NCBI GenBank assembly: GCA_003605065.1
Contig: QZJM01000053.1
Coordinates: 1 to 47,562 of the forward strand
Direction of reading: 5' to 3'
Source: Dethiobacter sp.
GTDB taxonomy: Bacteria > Bacillota > Dethiobacteria > DTU022 > UBA8154
Length of the DNA stretch: 47,562 nucleotides
The translations under genes were made by a program, and so were the position numbers. Under the pieces are notes generated by a model. The model made no database searches, had not been told where the DNA came from, and saw only the letters and a list, made by a program, of their open reading frames with translations. Within the stretch, counting starts at the first letter, position 1. Each line of letters begins with the position of its first letter. Positions 32,951-41,425 of this stretch are shown piece by piece.

Positions 32951-34033
32951 TTACCTCCTCTTCGGCACAAGTTGTTTCATCTTTTCTTCATTAGGAAAGT
33001 AAAGTATACCACATTCAGTAATTAAGGCCGTAACTAAATATGCCGGGGTGATATCAAAGGCAGGGTTTTTAACGTTTATTCCCGGGGGAGAAAGAGGCAA
33101 TCCCCGTAATTTAGTTATTTCTTCCGGATCTCTTTCTTCCACGACTATTTCTTTACCGGAATTAACAGACATATCAACAGTGGAAAGGGGTGCTGCAACA
33201 TAAAAGGGGACATTGTTTTCTTTGGCCAGTACAGCAAGAGAGTATGTACCTATCTTATTAGCCACATCCCCGTTGGCGGCAATACGGTCGGCACCGACAA
33301 TGATACAGTTCACATCTCCCTTATGTATATGGTATCCCGCCGCACCGTCAACTATAAGCGAAACAGGAATTCCCTCTTTTTGCAGTTCCCAGGCAGTAAG
33401 GCGGGAACCCTGTAAAAAAGGCCTTGTTTCATCAGCATAAACCATTATCTTTTTCCCCTGGTAAAAAGCACTTCGAATAACACCCAGTGCTGTTCCGTAT
33501 CCTGCTGTAGCCAGGGCGCCGGCGTTACAGTGTGTTAATACGGTGTAATTATCTCCAATTAGTTTGGCTCCCCACTCTCCGATTTTTTTATTAACAGCAA
33601 TATCTTCCTCAAAAATTGCTTTGGCTTCCTGTTCCAGTTCCCGGATTATTAAAGAAGGTGATGCCTCATTTAAGTTCTGGCTTTTATTTATAATTCTTTC
33701 CACTCCCCAGGAGAGATTTACAGCCGTAGGGCGTGTTTCTTTAAGGTTATTGCCTGCAGACTTAAGTTTAGCCTGAAACTTGGAAAAGGAAAAAGCTCCT
33801 TGTTTCTCTTCAAACCGGGTAAAATCCCCCATAAATTCTCGAGCAGCCAGGATTAAACCAAAAGCAGCCGTCACTCCGATGGCTGGAGCTCCCCGCACGA
33901 CCATTTTTTTAATGCATTCCCTGACATCATCAAGCGTATGACATTCCACATAGCGTTCTTCCTCCGGTAAAACCCGCTGGTCGAGCAATTTTAGGGTAGT
34001 TCCATCCCAGATGATAGGATAAATACCTTCCAT
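32951..34033 (-). CDS. mtnA: Methylthioribose-1-phosphate isomerase
   Basis: A 360-residue member of the eIF2B-like aldose-ketose isomerase family, converting 5-methylthioribose 1-phosphate to the ribulose phosphate. Conserved segments: 'MVVRGAPAIGVTAAFG' (about 44-59), 'LTHCNAGALATAGYGTALG' (catalytic Cys), 'DETRPFLQGSRLTAWEL', 'IIVGADRIAANGDVANKIGT' and 'FYVAAPLSTVD'. The length is normal. An AGGAGGG lies 12 nt before the ATG. It is the second step of MTA salvage, between phosphorylase and aldolase. Confidence 0.92.
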   Translation of the reverse strand: MEGIYPIIWDGTTLKLLDQRVLPEEERYVECHTLDDVRECIKKMVVRGAPAIGVTAAFGLILAAREFMGDFTRFEEKQGAFSFSKFQAKLKSAGNNLKETRPTAVNLSWGVERIINKSQNLNEASPSLIIRELEQEAKAIFEEDIAVNKKIGEWGAKLIGDNYTVLTHCNAGALATAGYGTALGVIRSAFYQGKKIMVYADETRPFLQGSRLTAWELQKEGIPVSLIVDGAAGYHIHKGDVNCIIVGADRIAANGDVANKIGTYSLAVLAKENNVPFYVAAPLSTVDMSVNSGKEIVVEERDPEEITKLRGLPLSPPGINVKNPAFDITPAYLVTALITECGILYFPNEEKMKQLVPKRR

Positions 34034-34056
34034 TTAATAAAATACCCTCCTGTTGT

Positions 34057-34851
34057 TTACTGGCCCAAAGCATAGTCTTCTTTTAAAAAGCAATGGCATT
34101 CCTTTTCTAGAGGTATGGAAACCAAAGTTTCCATAAATATTTCCCGGATTAAATTTATCTTTTCTCTCATTACCTCCACCACCTCCTGGTGCGTAAGGGC
34201 ATGGGGAGATATTCCGGAGGCAAAATTAGTAACTAAAGAGAGATTGGCATAGCACAATCCGGCTTCACGGGCCAGGGTCACTTCCGGTACATTAGTCATT
34301 CCCACCACATCGGCTCCCCAGAGGGCAAAGGCTTTAATTTCCGCCGGTGTTTCATAACGCGGGCCTTCTGTGCAGATATAAGTGCCTCTATCAGCAAAAA
34401 CTATTCCTTTTTTAATCATGACATCTTTTAAATATTTTCTTAATTGAGGGCAGTACGGATCGGTAAAATCAGTATGCACGACACCACCTGCGTTCTCTCC
34501 GTCATAAAAAGTATGTTCACGTTGTTTGGTAAAATCGATAAATTGATCAATAATTACCAGCGCCCCCGGGGAAAGCTCTTTTTGTAAAGAACCCACCGCC
34601 GTAGAAGCTAAAACCCGGCTAACCCCGAGCTCTTTTAAGGCGGCAATATTCGCCCGGTAATTTACACGGTGAGGTGGTACCTGGTGACGCCCTCCATGGC
34701 GTGCCAAAAAAGCAATATCAATATCATTAAAAGTACCGACTGCTAATTGGGCTTCCCCAAATCTAGTTTGTATTTTCATTTCCTTGATATCATTCATTAT
34801 TTTAGGATGATAAAAACCCGTTCCTCCAATAATTGCCAGATTAATGTTCAT
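34057..34851 (-). CDS. mtnP: 5'-methylthioadenosine phosphorylase
   Basis: A trimeric-type purine nucleoside phosphorylase (PNP/MTAP family 2), about 264 residues: 'LAIIGGTGFYHPKIM', 'FLARHGGRHQVPPHRVNYRA' (phosphate site), 'TYICTEGPRYETPAEI' and 'VVGMTNVPEVTLAREAGLCY'. It releases adenine and methylthioribose 1-phosphate from MTA. I place the start at 34851, where family members begin; an in-frame TTG lies 21 bp upstream with a GGAGGG further off. It is the first step of the DHAP shunt, 38 bp after ahcY. Some members prefer MTI or other 5'-deoxynucleosides; the neighbouring MtaD makes this possible. Confidence 0.88.
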   Translation of the reverse strand: MNINLAIIGGTGFYHPKIMNDIKEMKIQTRFGEAQLAVGTFNDIDIAFLARHGGRHQVPPHRVNYRANIAALKELGVSRVLASTAVGSLQKELSPGALVIIDQFIDFTKQREHTFYDGENAGGVVHTDFTDPYCPQLRKYLKDVMIKKGIVFADRGTYICTEGPRYETPAEIKAFALWGADVVGMTNVPEVTLAREAGLCYANLSLVTNFASGISPHALTHQEVVEVMREKINLIREIFMETLVSIPLEKECHCFLKEDYALGQ

Positions 34852-34909
34852 AATACGCAACCCTGGGTTCAAAACCAGGCTCTTCCCTCCTTGTTTATAT
34901 TAAAAACAT

Positions 34910-36160
34910 TTAATCTCCAAGTTCCCAGCTTTCCAGGTAGCTTTTTTGTCCTACCGTCAGCGAATCAATACTTATACCCATTCCTTTGAGTTTTAACCAG
35001 GCCACCTCCCGGTCTAATTCCGGAGGTAAAGGTAAAACCTTTTTTTCCAGCAGACCATGGTTTTGCAGAAGATATTTCAGGGCCAGGACCTGCAGGGAAA
35101 AAGACATATCCATTATTTCCGCCGGATGACCGTCAGCGGCTGCCAGGTTAACCAGCCGTCCTTCTCCAAGCAAGTAGATACGACGTCCATCGCTAAAGGT
35201 ATAGGCATCCACATCTTTTCGTACCCGCCGGGGACCATCCGTTAGTAAAGCTAGTGACTGCTTATCAATTTCAATGTCAAAATGTCCTGCATTAGCCAGT
35301 ATGGCCTGGTCCTTCATAACTGCAAAATGCTCTTCCGTTAAAACCTTGCTGCATCCTGTCACCGTTATAAAAATATCCCCCCTGGAAGCAGCCTCAAGCA
35401 GGGGTCTAACCTGGAATCCATCCATATGTGCTTCTAAAGCTTTAACGGGGTCCACTTCACAGACAGTAACCTTCGCACCAAGACCTTTGGCTCTCATAGC
35501 CACCCCTTTACCACACCAGCCATATCCTGCCACAACAACGTTTTTCCCGGCTACAATTAAATTGGTGGAGCGCATTATACCGTCCCAAACAGATTGGCCT
35601 GTCCCATAGCGGTTATCAAAAAGATATTTGCATAGAGCATCGTTAACGGCAATCATAGGAAAACCCAGGATTTTTTTCTTTTCCATCGCTCTTAACCTGA
35701 TTAGCCCTGTGGTAGTCTCTTCCGCACCGCCGATAACCCGGGGAACATGGTTCTGGAAGCTTTGATGAAGCAGCGATACCAGATCTCCTCCGTCGTCAAT
35801 AATCAGGTGAGGTTCTTTACTAACAGTTAAAAAAAGATGCTCTTTATATTCTGCCGGAGAAGCATTGTACCAGGCATAAACTTCTACCCCCTCCCGGTCT
35901 AAGGCCGCTGCCACATCATCCTGGGTAGAAAGAGGGTTGCTGCCTGTGATAACAACGTTAGCACCGGCTTCTTTCAGTACCAAAGCCATATATGCCGTTT
36001 TGGCTTCAAGGTGGATACAGACGGCAATATTCAGGCCTTTAAAGGGTTTGCTTTCCCCGAAACTTCTCTGCAGTTCCCTGAGAACAGGCATGTGTTCCTG
36101 TACCCACTTGATTTTTTCCAGGCCCTGGGGGGCCAGTCTCTTGTCTCTTACTAAAGTCAA
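34910..36160 (-). CDS. ahcY: S-adenosylhomocysteine hydrolase-family protein
   Basis: About 416 residues of the AdoHcyase family, splitting SAH into adenosine and homocysteine with bound NAD. Motifs: 'IAVCIHLEAKTAYMALVLKE' (substrate domain), 'PHLIIDDGGDLVSLLH', 'GGAEETTTGLIRLRAMEKK', the NAD fold 'VVVAGYGWCGKGVAMRAKGL' and 'AILANAGHFDIEID'. The C-terminal region is the short bacterial or archaeal type. A TTG at 36160 suits AGGAAGG (9-nt spacing) better than the ATG 9 bp upstream, which sits on top of the ribosome binding site. It is the first gene of the salvage operon. Confidence 0.9.
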   Translation of the reverse strand: MTLVRDKRLAPQGLEKIKWVQEHMPVLRELQRSFGESKPFKGLNIAVCIHLEAKTAYMALVLKEAGANVVITGSNPLSTQDDVAAALDREGVEVYAWYNASPAEYKEHLFLTVSKEPHLIIDDGGDLVSLLHQSFQNHVPRVIGGAEETTTGLIRLRAMEKKKILGFPMIAVNDALCKYLFDNRYGTGQSVWDGIMRSTNLIVAGKNVVVAGYGWCGKGVAMRAKGLGAKVTVCEVDPVKALEAHMDGFQVRPLLEAASRGDIFITVTGCSKVLTEEHFAVMKDQAILANAGHFDIEIDKQSLALLTDGPRRVRKDVDAYTFSDGRRIYLLGEGRLVNLAAADGHPAEIMDMSFSLQVLALKYLLQNHGLLEKKVLPLPPELDREVAWLKLKGMGISIDSLTVGQKSYLESWELGD

Positions 36161-36250
36161 AAAAATCATCCTTCCTGTTGAAATCTTAAATGATATTTCG
36201 AGAAACTTTATGGCAATTCCTGCTATTTCCTTTTTCCTTTTAATTAATGT

Positions 36251-36276
36251 AAAAAGGCCTTCATAAAGGCCTTTTT
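36251..36276. terminator. Bidirectional terminator
   Basis: AAAAAGGCCT (36251-36260) pairs with AGGCCTTTTT (36267-36276) around a 6-nt loop. It ends the CBM gene and separates it from ahcY. Confidence 0.8.
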
Positions 36277-36299
36277 ACAGAGATCAGAAAATAATGCTC

Positions 36300-36587
36300 T
36301 TACTTAATGGGGTAATTCCAGTTTATTCCCAGGTTGTTATCCCAGTGGTCAGCACTGTCCTTGAAACAAAGGTTAAGATCTTTTTTTCCTTCAGCTTTAA
36401 TTTTACAGTGAAAACCATTCCCTTGTCTTTGCATCTGCAAATCATTTACATTGTTCCAACCGTCAAAACCATAATGTACCCAAAGAGCATCTGCCCCGTT
36501 CTGAAATAAAATGCCCTTATAGTTAATAGATACTTCATTCCCTCTCCTGGGGACTTCCGGGTTAACTTCTACCCTGTCATGATGCAT
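36300..36587 (-). CDS. Small CBM25-like carbohydrate-binding protein
   Basis: A 95-residue protein that is essentially one starch-binding-like domain. 'ALWVHYGFDGWNNVNDLQMQ' and 'LNLCFKDSADHWDNNLGINW' match the CBM25/26 pattern of W/H/GFDGWN and CFKD...WDNN aromatic residues. It has no signal peptide and no catalytic domain, so it is probably cytoplasmic, perhaps binding glycogen or another glucan. AGAGGTGA stands 7 nt before the ATG at 36587; an in-frame GTG lies 9 bp upstream. It is a single-gene unit between two terminators. Confidence 0.75.
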   Translation of the reverse strand: MHHDRVEVNPEVPRRGNEVSINYKGILFQNGADALWVHYGFDGWNNVNDLQMQRQGNGFHCKIKAEGKKDLNLCFKDSADHWDNNLGINWNYPIK

Positions 36588-36701
36588 AAATCTCACCTCT
36601 TTATTGTAAAATAGTTTCTGGTTATATTATTGAACCATACAGTCAGAATATTAATAGTAATTATTGCTTTATTAGTATGAATATGGTTGGGAAATAAAGC
36701 T

Positions 36702-36732
36702 AAAAAACTCCTGGATTTAGCAGGAGTTTTTT
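36702..36732. terminator. Terminator of the tRNA operon
   Basis: AAAAAACTCCTG (36702-36713) pairs with CAGGAGTTTTTT (36721-36732) around GATTTAG. It lies directly after the last tRNA on the minus strand. Confidence 0.85.
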
Positions 36733-36740
36733 AAAACGCT

Positions 36741-36826
36741 TGGTGCGAGAGAAGGGATTTGAACCCCCACGAGATTGCTCTCACCAGGTCCTGAACCTGG
36801 CGCGTCTGCCTTTCCGCCACTCTCGC
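36741..36826 (-). tRNA. tRNA-Leu (CAG)
   Basis: An 86-nt type II tRNA including encoded CCA. The acceptor GCGAGAG pairs with CTCTCGC, the anticodon stem CCAGG/CCTGG holds loop TTCAGGA with anticodon CAG, and a long variable arm and the GGTTCAAATCC T-loop are present. It is the last gene of the four-tRNA operon. Confidence 0.93.
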
Positions 36827-36834
36827 ATAGGATA

Positions 36835-36910
36835 TGGTGAGCCATCCAGGATTCGAACCTGGGACACCCTGATTAAAAGTCAGGTGCTCTGCCAACTGAG
36901 CTAATGGCCC
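36835..36910 (-). tRNA. tRNA-Lys (TTT)
   Basis: 76 nt with encoded CCA. The acceptor GGGCCAT pairs with ATGGCTC (one G-T pair), the anticodon loop CTTTTAA sits in the stem CCTGA/TCAGG, and the T-loop is GGTTCGAATCC. Confidence 0.95.
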
Positions 36911-36947
36911 ATATTAGGGGAGCAAAGCTCCCCTTTTTAAAATATAA

Positions 36948-37034
36948 TGGTGGAGAGGACTGGATTTGAACCAGTGAAGGCGTCGCCAGCAGATTTACAG
37001 TCTGCCCCCTTTGGCCGGACTTGGGTACCTCTCC
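36948..37034 (-). tRNA. tRNA-Tyr (GTA)
   Basis: 87 nt, type II with a long variable arm and encoded CCA. The acceptor is GGAGAGG/CCTCTCC, the anticodon loop CTGTAAA in the stem GCAGA/TCTGC. Confidence 0.95.
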
Positions 37035-37043
37035 ATGCTTTAA

Positions 37044-37120
37044 TGGAGCCGACGGTGGGACTCGAACCCGCAACCTGCTGATTACAAATCAGCTGCTCTA
37101 GCCTGTTGAGCTACGCCGGC
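37044..37120 (-). tRNA. tRNA-Thr (TGT)
   Basis: 77 nt with encoded CCA. The acceptor GCCGGCG pairs with CGTCGGC, the anticodon loop TTTGTAA sits in the stem GCTGA/TCAGC, and the T-loop is GGTTCGAGTCC. It is the first gene after the promoter. Confidence 0.95.
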
Positions 37121-37151
37121 ATGCACTTTTCTTTTTAGCAGTGCATTTATT

Positions 37152-37180
37152 AGTATAACCGATTTTTATTTTAGCGTCAA
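37152..37180 (-). promoter_or_regulatory. Consensus promoter of the tRNA operon
   Basis: On the minus strand TTGACG (37175-37180) and TATACT (37152-37157) are 17 nt apart, about 30 bp before the tRNA-Thr 5' end. An ATGCAC/GTGCAT hairpin lies in the leader. Confidence 0.85.
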
Positions 37181-37300
37181 CTCTTTAAACGCTGAAAAAT
37201 TTTCCGCTTCTAGATAATGCATAAATAATTAAACAAAGAGAATAACAAAAAAAGAATATCAATGCCTTTATTTTAACATTTTCTATAGGGAGGTCAAGTC

Positions 37301-38266
37301 ATGTTCATGCAGAGTTTTGCGATAATCCTTGATTCCATGCAGGAAATTGAAGAGAACCTGAAAAATAACCCTGATGATAACGAAAAAGAAAGGCTAATTA
37401 ACAGCCTGTTAAATTTACGCAACATTATGGATCAATGTGTCAAGTACTGGTTGGTCTTTGAAGAAAAAGTTAATGAATTACAAAAGAAATACAATTTTAA
37501 TCTTCCTGATGTCCTGCCTGACGGCTTTTTACAGGATATAGAATTTAAAAATGAAAAAAACGTTGAGTTTCCCACTTCGGCAGACTGTTTACCCCCAAAA
37601 AACGAAAACACAGGTAAGCAGTCATTCATAAAACTGGAAAGCGAACAGGGAATAGATTCTTTCCGTAAAGGACTTGGTTTTTGGGATCTTGCCATGCTGG
37701 AGGAAGCAATTAACGAGTTTGAAAAAGTTATAAAGCTGGAACCAAATTTTATTTTTGGCCATTTTTGCCTGGGTCTCGCTTACAGCCAAAAAGGCCTGTA
37801 TAATCAAGCCCTGAGCAAATTAAGGTTGGTTAAAGCTTTAAGCCGCGACCTGCACCTCAATGCCTTTGTTCATAACGCCATCGGCAACATTTACGCCAAT
37901 GAAAAACAATATGAGGAGGCCCTGGATGAGTTTATTTTATCCGTGGAGGAGGATCCCTGTTTCTATATAGGCTATTTCAACATGGGAGCCATATATTTCA
38001 ACCTGCGAAGATACAGGGAGTCCATTGAAGCTTTTGAAAAGGTAAAGGCAGCTATGACTTATGATTGGGAAGTTTGCTATTGTCTTGGCAGAGCTTATAC
38101 CCTGGCAGGAGAGTTTATCAAAGCCCTGCAAAACTTTAAAAAAGCTCTTTCCCTAAATCCAACGGAACCTAAAATATTATTTGAAATGGGAGTGCTTTAT
38201 GATCTTCTGGGCGACAAAAAGAACGCCTCCTACTGCTTCAATAGTATTACTAAAAAAGTAAATTAA
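37301..38266 (+). CDS. TPR-repeat protein
   Basis: A 321-residue protein. Residues 1-110 are helical, without a known domain (charged, 'ENLKNNPDDNEKERLINSLL'). From about residue 125 there are at least five tetratricopeptide repeats: 'WDLAMLEEAINEFEKVIKLE', 'GLAYSQKGLYNQALSKL', 'NIYANEKQYEEALDEFI', 'GAIYFNLRRYRESIEAFEKV', 'RAYTLAGEFIKALQNFKKAL'. These form a scaffold for protein-protein contacts. There is no signal peptide. GGGAGG precedes the ATG. It is a single plus-strand gene, convergent with the histidine kinase; the binding partner is unknown. Confidence 0.85.
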   Translation: MFMQSFAIILDSMQEIEENLKNNPDDNEKERLINSLLNLRNIMDQCVKYWLVFEEKVNELQKKYNFNLPDVLPDGFLQDIEFKNEKNVEFPTSADCLPPKNENTGKQSFIKLESEQGIDSFRKGLGFWDLAMLEEAINEFEKVIKLEPNFIFGHFCLGLAYSQKGLYNQALSKLRLVKALSRDLHLNAFVHNAIGNIYANEKQYEEALDEFILSVEEDPCFYIGYFNMGAIYFNLRRYRESIEAFEKVKAAMTYDWEVCYCLGRAYTLAGEFIKALQNFKKALSLNPTEPKILFEMGVLYDLLGDKKNASYCFNSITKKVN

Positions 38267-38301
38267 ATAATATAAACAGCAGTAAAGGTCCAGTTACTCA
38301 A

Positions 38302-40269
38302 TCAGCTGCTTAATTCTTCTATTTCTTCCAGGGGGATTCTTAATATTACCTTGGTGCCTTTTCCCGATTCAGTATCAATAATTAGTTCACCCCCTACCAG
38401 TGTCGCTCTTTCCGTCATACCAAAAAGTCCAAGGGTCTGATGCTCTTTTTGTAATGCAGTAAAATCAAATCCCTTGCCATCGTCTTCAACAATTACTTCC
38501 ATGTTCTTATCATCGCATTTAAGAGAAACCTTAACATTTTGTGCCCCGGCATGCCTTATTACGTTGGTAAGAGCTTCCTGTACAACCCTGTATACCGTTG
38601 TCTCAATAACAGAAATTAAGCGTATATTTTTACAGTGATGCAATTCATATTCAATGTTAATATCAGCATGCTGGGAAAGCTCTTTTATATATCGCTTTAA
38701 TGCTGCTTCTAACCCCAGGTCATCAAGAGCACTTGGCCTGAGCTCATAAGAAAGCCATTGAATTTCCTCTAAAGTTTTATAGATAATCTCCCGAAAATTA
38801 CTGGCCAGTTTTCGTACTTCACTGATATCGTCAGCTTCATGGATAAGTTTAAGTCCCAACATTAAACTTGTTAAAGACTGGCTGGTTTCATCGTGAAGTT
38901 CTCGTGAAATCCTTTTTCGCTCTTCCTCCTGGGTAACAATGATTTTTTTTAGCAGGTGAAGACGCATTTTTTCTTTCTCTTCCAGTTTTTCCTGTAATTC
39001 CTGGTTTCTCTTCCAGTTTGCCTGCAAGCTCTCCATCATTTTGTTAAAAATATTTCCTAACTGTTGAATTTCATCCCCTGCAAATTCTTTTATTTTTGTT
39101 CCACCTTCCAGTAAAAAAGAAGGTGATTTTGGAGTTAATTTTATATTGTTGTAGTTATTTTTATCATGATCGTTTGCCAGGTATCTCTGGGTTAAATCCC
39201 CTGACTCCACCCTTTGCATGGTACTGATAATTTTCTGCAGGGGTTTTTTTATGGTTTGAGCCATAAAATATACGATAAACACTGCCAGGAGAACGCTAAA
39301 AGTTGCAATCAATATAAAAATACTAACGGTTTCTTTCTTGGTTTGTAAAAAAGGAGCTTCAGGTATACCGACGTATAACATTCCCACCACATTCCCCTGA
39401 TCATTAAATATTGGATCGTATGCAGTTAAATACCATTCATCAATGATAAATGCTTTTCCCAGGTAACGTTTGCCCTGATCCAAGACGACACTGGCAACTT
39501 CCTCAGAAACCCTGGTTCCTATGGCTCTCTCACCATTTTTCAACCAAACTGAAGTAGCGATACGTAAATCATCTAAAAAGATGGTAGCTGTTACTTTTAA
39601 TAACTCCGTAACTTCATCTATAAAATTACAATTACGGGTTAAAAGCTCTCCACCATAAAGGGCAGCGATAATCTCATGCTCGTCGTTATAAATGGGAACC
39701 GCGGCTACAATTGCCAGCCCCCTTTTTTCTTCATTTATTCCGTTGTATTGCCTGGCTTCAGGGGTATGGACAATCTGAATGCGGGCTTGTTCCAGGAGGC
39801 CTTCTTGAGTTAAAAAATCTTCATCTAATACGATTACCCCTTTTTGAAGCTCTCCTTTCAGGGACCTGTCAATAAAGTTGTTATTAATACTGTTGTCAGA
39901 AAGAAAATCATTGTTGGCACTGGCAATAATCTTTCCGGACTTTCCTATAATACTTGCGAAACTCAATTCCTTCTTTTCTTTTAATTCTAGTAACATTTCC
40001 CGCAAGGCTGGATCATTATCAGTAATCATCTCGTACAATCTACGGTTGTTGGCTGAAAAATACAGATAAAATAAATTATTATCTACCCTTCGAAAGAATA
40101 TCCTGCTTAGAGCATTAAGATCTTTATTTATGGTAACTTCGGCCTTTTGTTCAACTTCAGTATAGAACAGCCTTATAGCCATATATCCTGTAATAAAAAT
40201 TATAGTTAAAATAACAATATTAAAGCCTAAAAAATACTTTTGCCAGATATTCAGTTTAAATTTTACCAT
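38302..40269 (-). CDS. Orphan sensor histidine kinase (Cache-HAMP-HisKA_3)
   Basis: A membrane sensor kinase of about 655 residues. TM1 ('FNIVILTIIFITGYMAIRLF') and TM2 ('FILIATFSVLLAVFIVYFMA') bracket an extracellular sCache-like domain of about 290 residues ('GNVVGMLYVGIPEAPF' near its end). A HAMP domain with an Asn/Lys-rich insertion and a coiled coil follow. The HisKA_3 dimerisation domain holds the phospho-His in 'ISRELHDETSQSL', and the HATPase has 'EALTNVIRHAGAQN', 'VEDDGKGFD' and 'LGLFGMTERATLVGG'. This is the NarX/DegS-type family. The start at 40269 is preferred over an ATG 42 bp upstream because AAAGG precedes it. No response regulator is in the window; the partner must lie elsewhere. 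Confidence 0.88.
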   Translation of the reverse strand: MVKFKLNIWQKYFLGFNIVILTIIFITGYMAIRLFYTEVEQKAEVTINKDLNALSRIFFRRVDNNLFYLYFSANNRRLYEMITDNDPALREMLLELKEKKELSFASIIGKSGKIIASANNDFLSDNSINNNFIDRSLKGELQKGVIVLDEDFLTQEGLLEQARIQIVHTPEARQYNGINEEKRGLAIVAAVPIYNDEHEIIAALYGGELLTRNCNFIDEVTELLKVTATIFLDDLRIATSVWLKNGERAIGTRVSEEVASVVLDQGKRYLGKAFIIDEWYLTAYDPIFNDQGNVVGMLYVGIPEAPFLQTKKETVSIFILIATFSVLLAVFIVYFMAQTIKKPLQKIISTMQRVESGDLTQRYLANDHDKNNYNNIKLTPKSPSFLLEGGTKIKEFAGDEIQQLGNIFNKMMESLQANWKRNQELQEKLEEKEKMRLHLLKKIIVTQEEERKRISRELHDETSQSLTSLMLGLKLIHEADDISEVRKLASNFREIIYKTLEEIQWLSYELRPSALDDLGLEAALKRYIKELSQHADINIEYELHHCKNIRLISVIETTVYRVVQEALTNVIRHAGAQNVKVSLKCDDKNMEVIVEDDGKGFDFTALQKEHQTLGLFGMTERATLVGGELIIDTESGKGTKVILRIPLEEIEELSS

Positions 40270-40325
40270 TACCTTTAACCTTTCTAACCTGGCCACACCA
40301 TCCTGGATCATGACCCAGTTTAGAA

Positions 40326-40355
40326 AAACCCTGCCGGTATAACGCCACAGCCGGC
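40326..40355 (-). terminator. Weak terminator after hypE
   Basis: On the minus strand GCCGG (40351-40355) pairs with CCGGC (40333-40337), followed by AGGGTTTTTC. The stem is short and the U-run is offset, so confidence is modest. Confidence 0.4.
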
Positions 40356-40379
40356 TATGACGAATGGGAATTCATCCGG

Positions 40380-41396
40380 TTAACAAATTCTGGGAAGAGG
40401 AGTCCCCGCCAGCATCTGCAGAGGCCTTGTGCCGCCTAATTTGGTCCGGAGAAAAAGGTTTCCTTTCCCGGCACGTGCGTATCCTATTATGGAAGCATCC
40501 TTCCCCAGGGGATGTTTTTTAAGCTCTTTTATTATTTCTTCCTCCTGGCCATTTTTTACTACCAGTAAAGCCCTCCCCTCTGAAGCAAGGTAATAAGGAT
40601 CAATCCCCAAAATATCCGAAATGGCTTTTACTTTTGGCTTAACATTTATACTGCTTTCTTCCAACCAGAAATCAAAGCTCCCCGAAATAGCCAGTTCTTT
40701 CAGGGTAGTAGCCAGGCCGCCTCTTGTAGGATCACGCATTACTTTGATATAAGGAAAATATGGTCTTAACAGAGTGGATATGAAGTCCAGCGGTGCACAA
40801 TCGCTTTGAGGAGATTCTTTTGACTCCAGGCCGAGCCTGGCCGCAAGAATTGCTGCACCATGGTCTCCAATACTCCCGGTTATAATTACTTTATCCGCAG
40901 GCTCCACGTTTTTGACGTTGAAATTGCTTTCCGGATAGATTACCCCTATTCCCGTGGTATTAATAAAAAGGTTTTCGGGATCGTTACTGCTTACAACCTT
41001 TGTATCTCCGGTAACAATTGGAAGTTTTAATTGACATGCTATTTCTGACATTGATCGGACAACGTCTGATAATCTTTCTATAGCCATTCCTTCTGGTATA
41101 ATAAAGGCCGCAGAAAGCCACAAAGGCCTGGCACCGCTTACCACAAGGTCATTAACCGTTCCGCAAATGGCCAGTTTTCCTATATCACCGCCCGGGAAAA
41201 AAAGCGGAGACACAACAAAGGAGTCGGTAGAAAAAGCCAGGCGCTCCTGGCCGAAATTTAAAACTGCGGAATCTCCTTCCTCTTCAAGCCATTTATTATT
41301 AAAGCCAGGAAAAAACGTGCCCTGAATAAGCTGGTGGGTAAGAAGGCCACCATCACCGTGGCTCAATAATATAACATCTTTTTCTTGTTCATTCAT
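40380..41396 (-). CDS. hypE: Hydrogenase maturation protein HypE
   Basis: A 338-residue dehydratase that turns the carbamoyl group on its C-terminal Cys into a thiocyanate, the CN donor for the NiFe(CN)2CO site. The C-terminus is LPRIC, the required PRxC acceptor tail. 'ILLSHGDGG' (about residues 9-17) and 'VVSGARPLWLSAAFIIPEG', 'RDPTRGGLATTLKELA' and 'LASEGRALLVV' are PurM-like ATP-fold motifs. It receives the carbamoyl group from HypF and works with HypC/HypD. It is last in the hyp operon, 29 bp after hypD. Confidence 0.95.
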   Translation of the reverse strand: MNEQEKDVILLSHGDGGLLTHQLIQGTFFPGFNNKWLEEEGDSAVLNFGQERLAFSTDSFVVSPLFFPGGDIGKLAICGTVNDLVVSGARPLWLSAAFIIPEGMAIERLSDVVRSMSEIACQLKLPIVTGDTKVVSSNDPENLFINTTGIGVIYPESNFNVKNVEPADKVIITGSIGDHGAAILAARLGLESKESPQSDCAPLDFISTLLRPYFPYIKVMRDPTRGGLATTLKELAISGSFDFWLEESSINVKPKVKAISDILGIDPYYLASEGRALLVVKNGQEEEIIKELKKHPLGKDASIIGYARAGKGNLFLRTKLGGTRPLQMLAGTPLPRIC

Positions 41397-41425
41397 TTAC
41401 TAATCCCTCCTCTGCCCTTACTGCG

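Noticed and set aside
36170-36250. SAM or SAH riboswitch upstream of ahcY
   Set aside because: The leader is under 90 nt and shows none of the conserved paired core; the hairpin at 36251-36276 is the terminator of the preceding gene.
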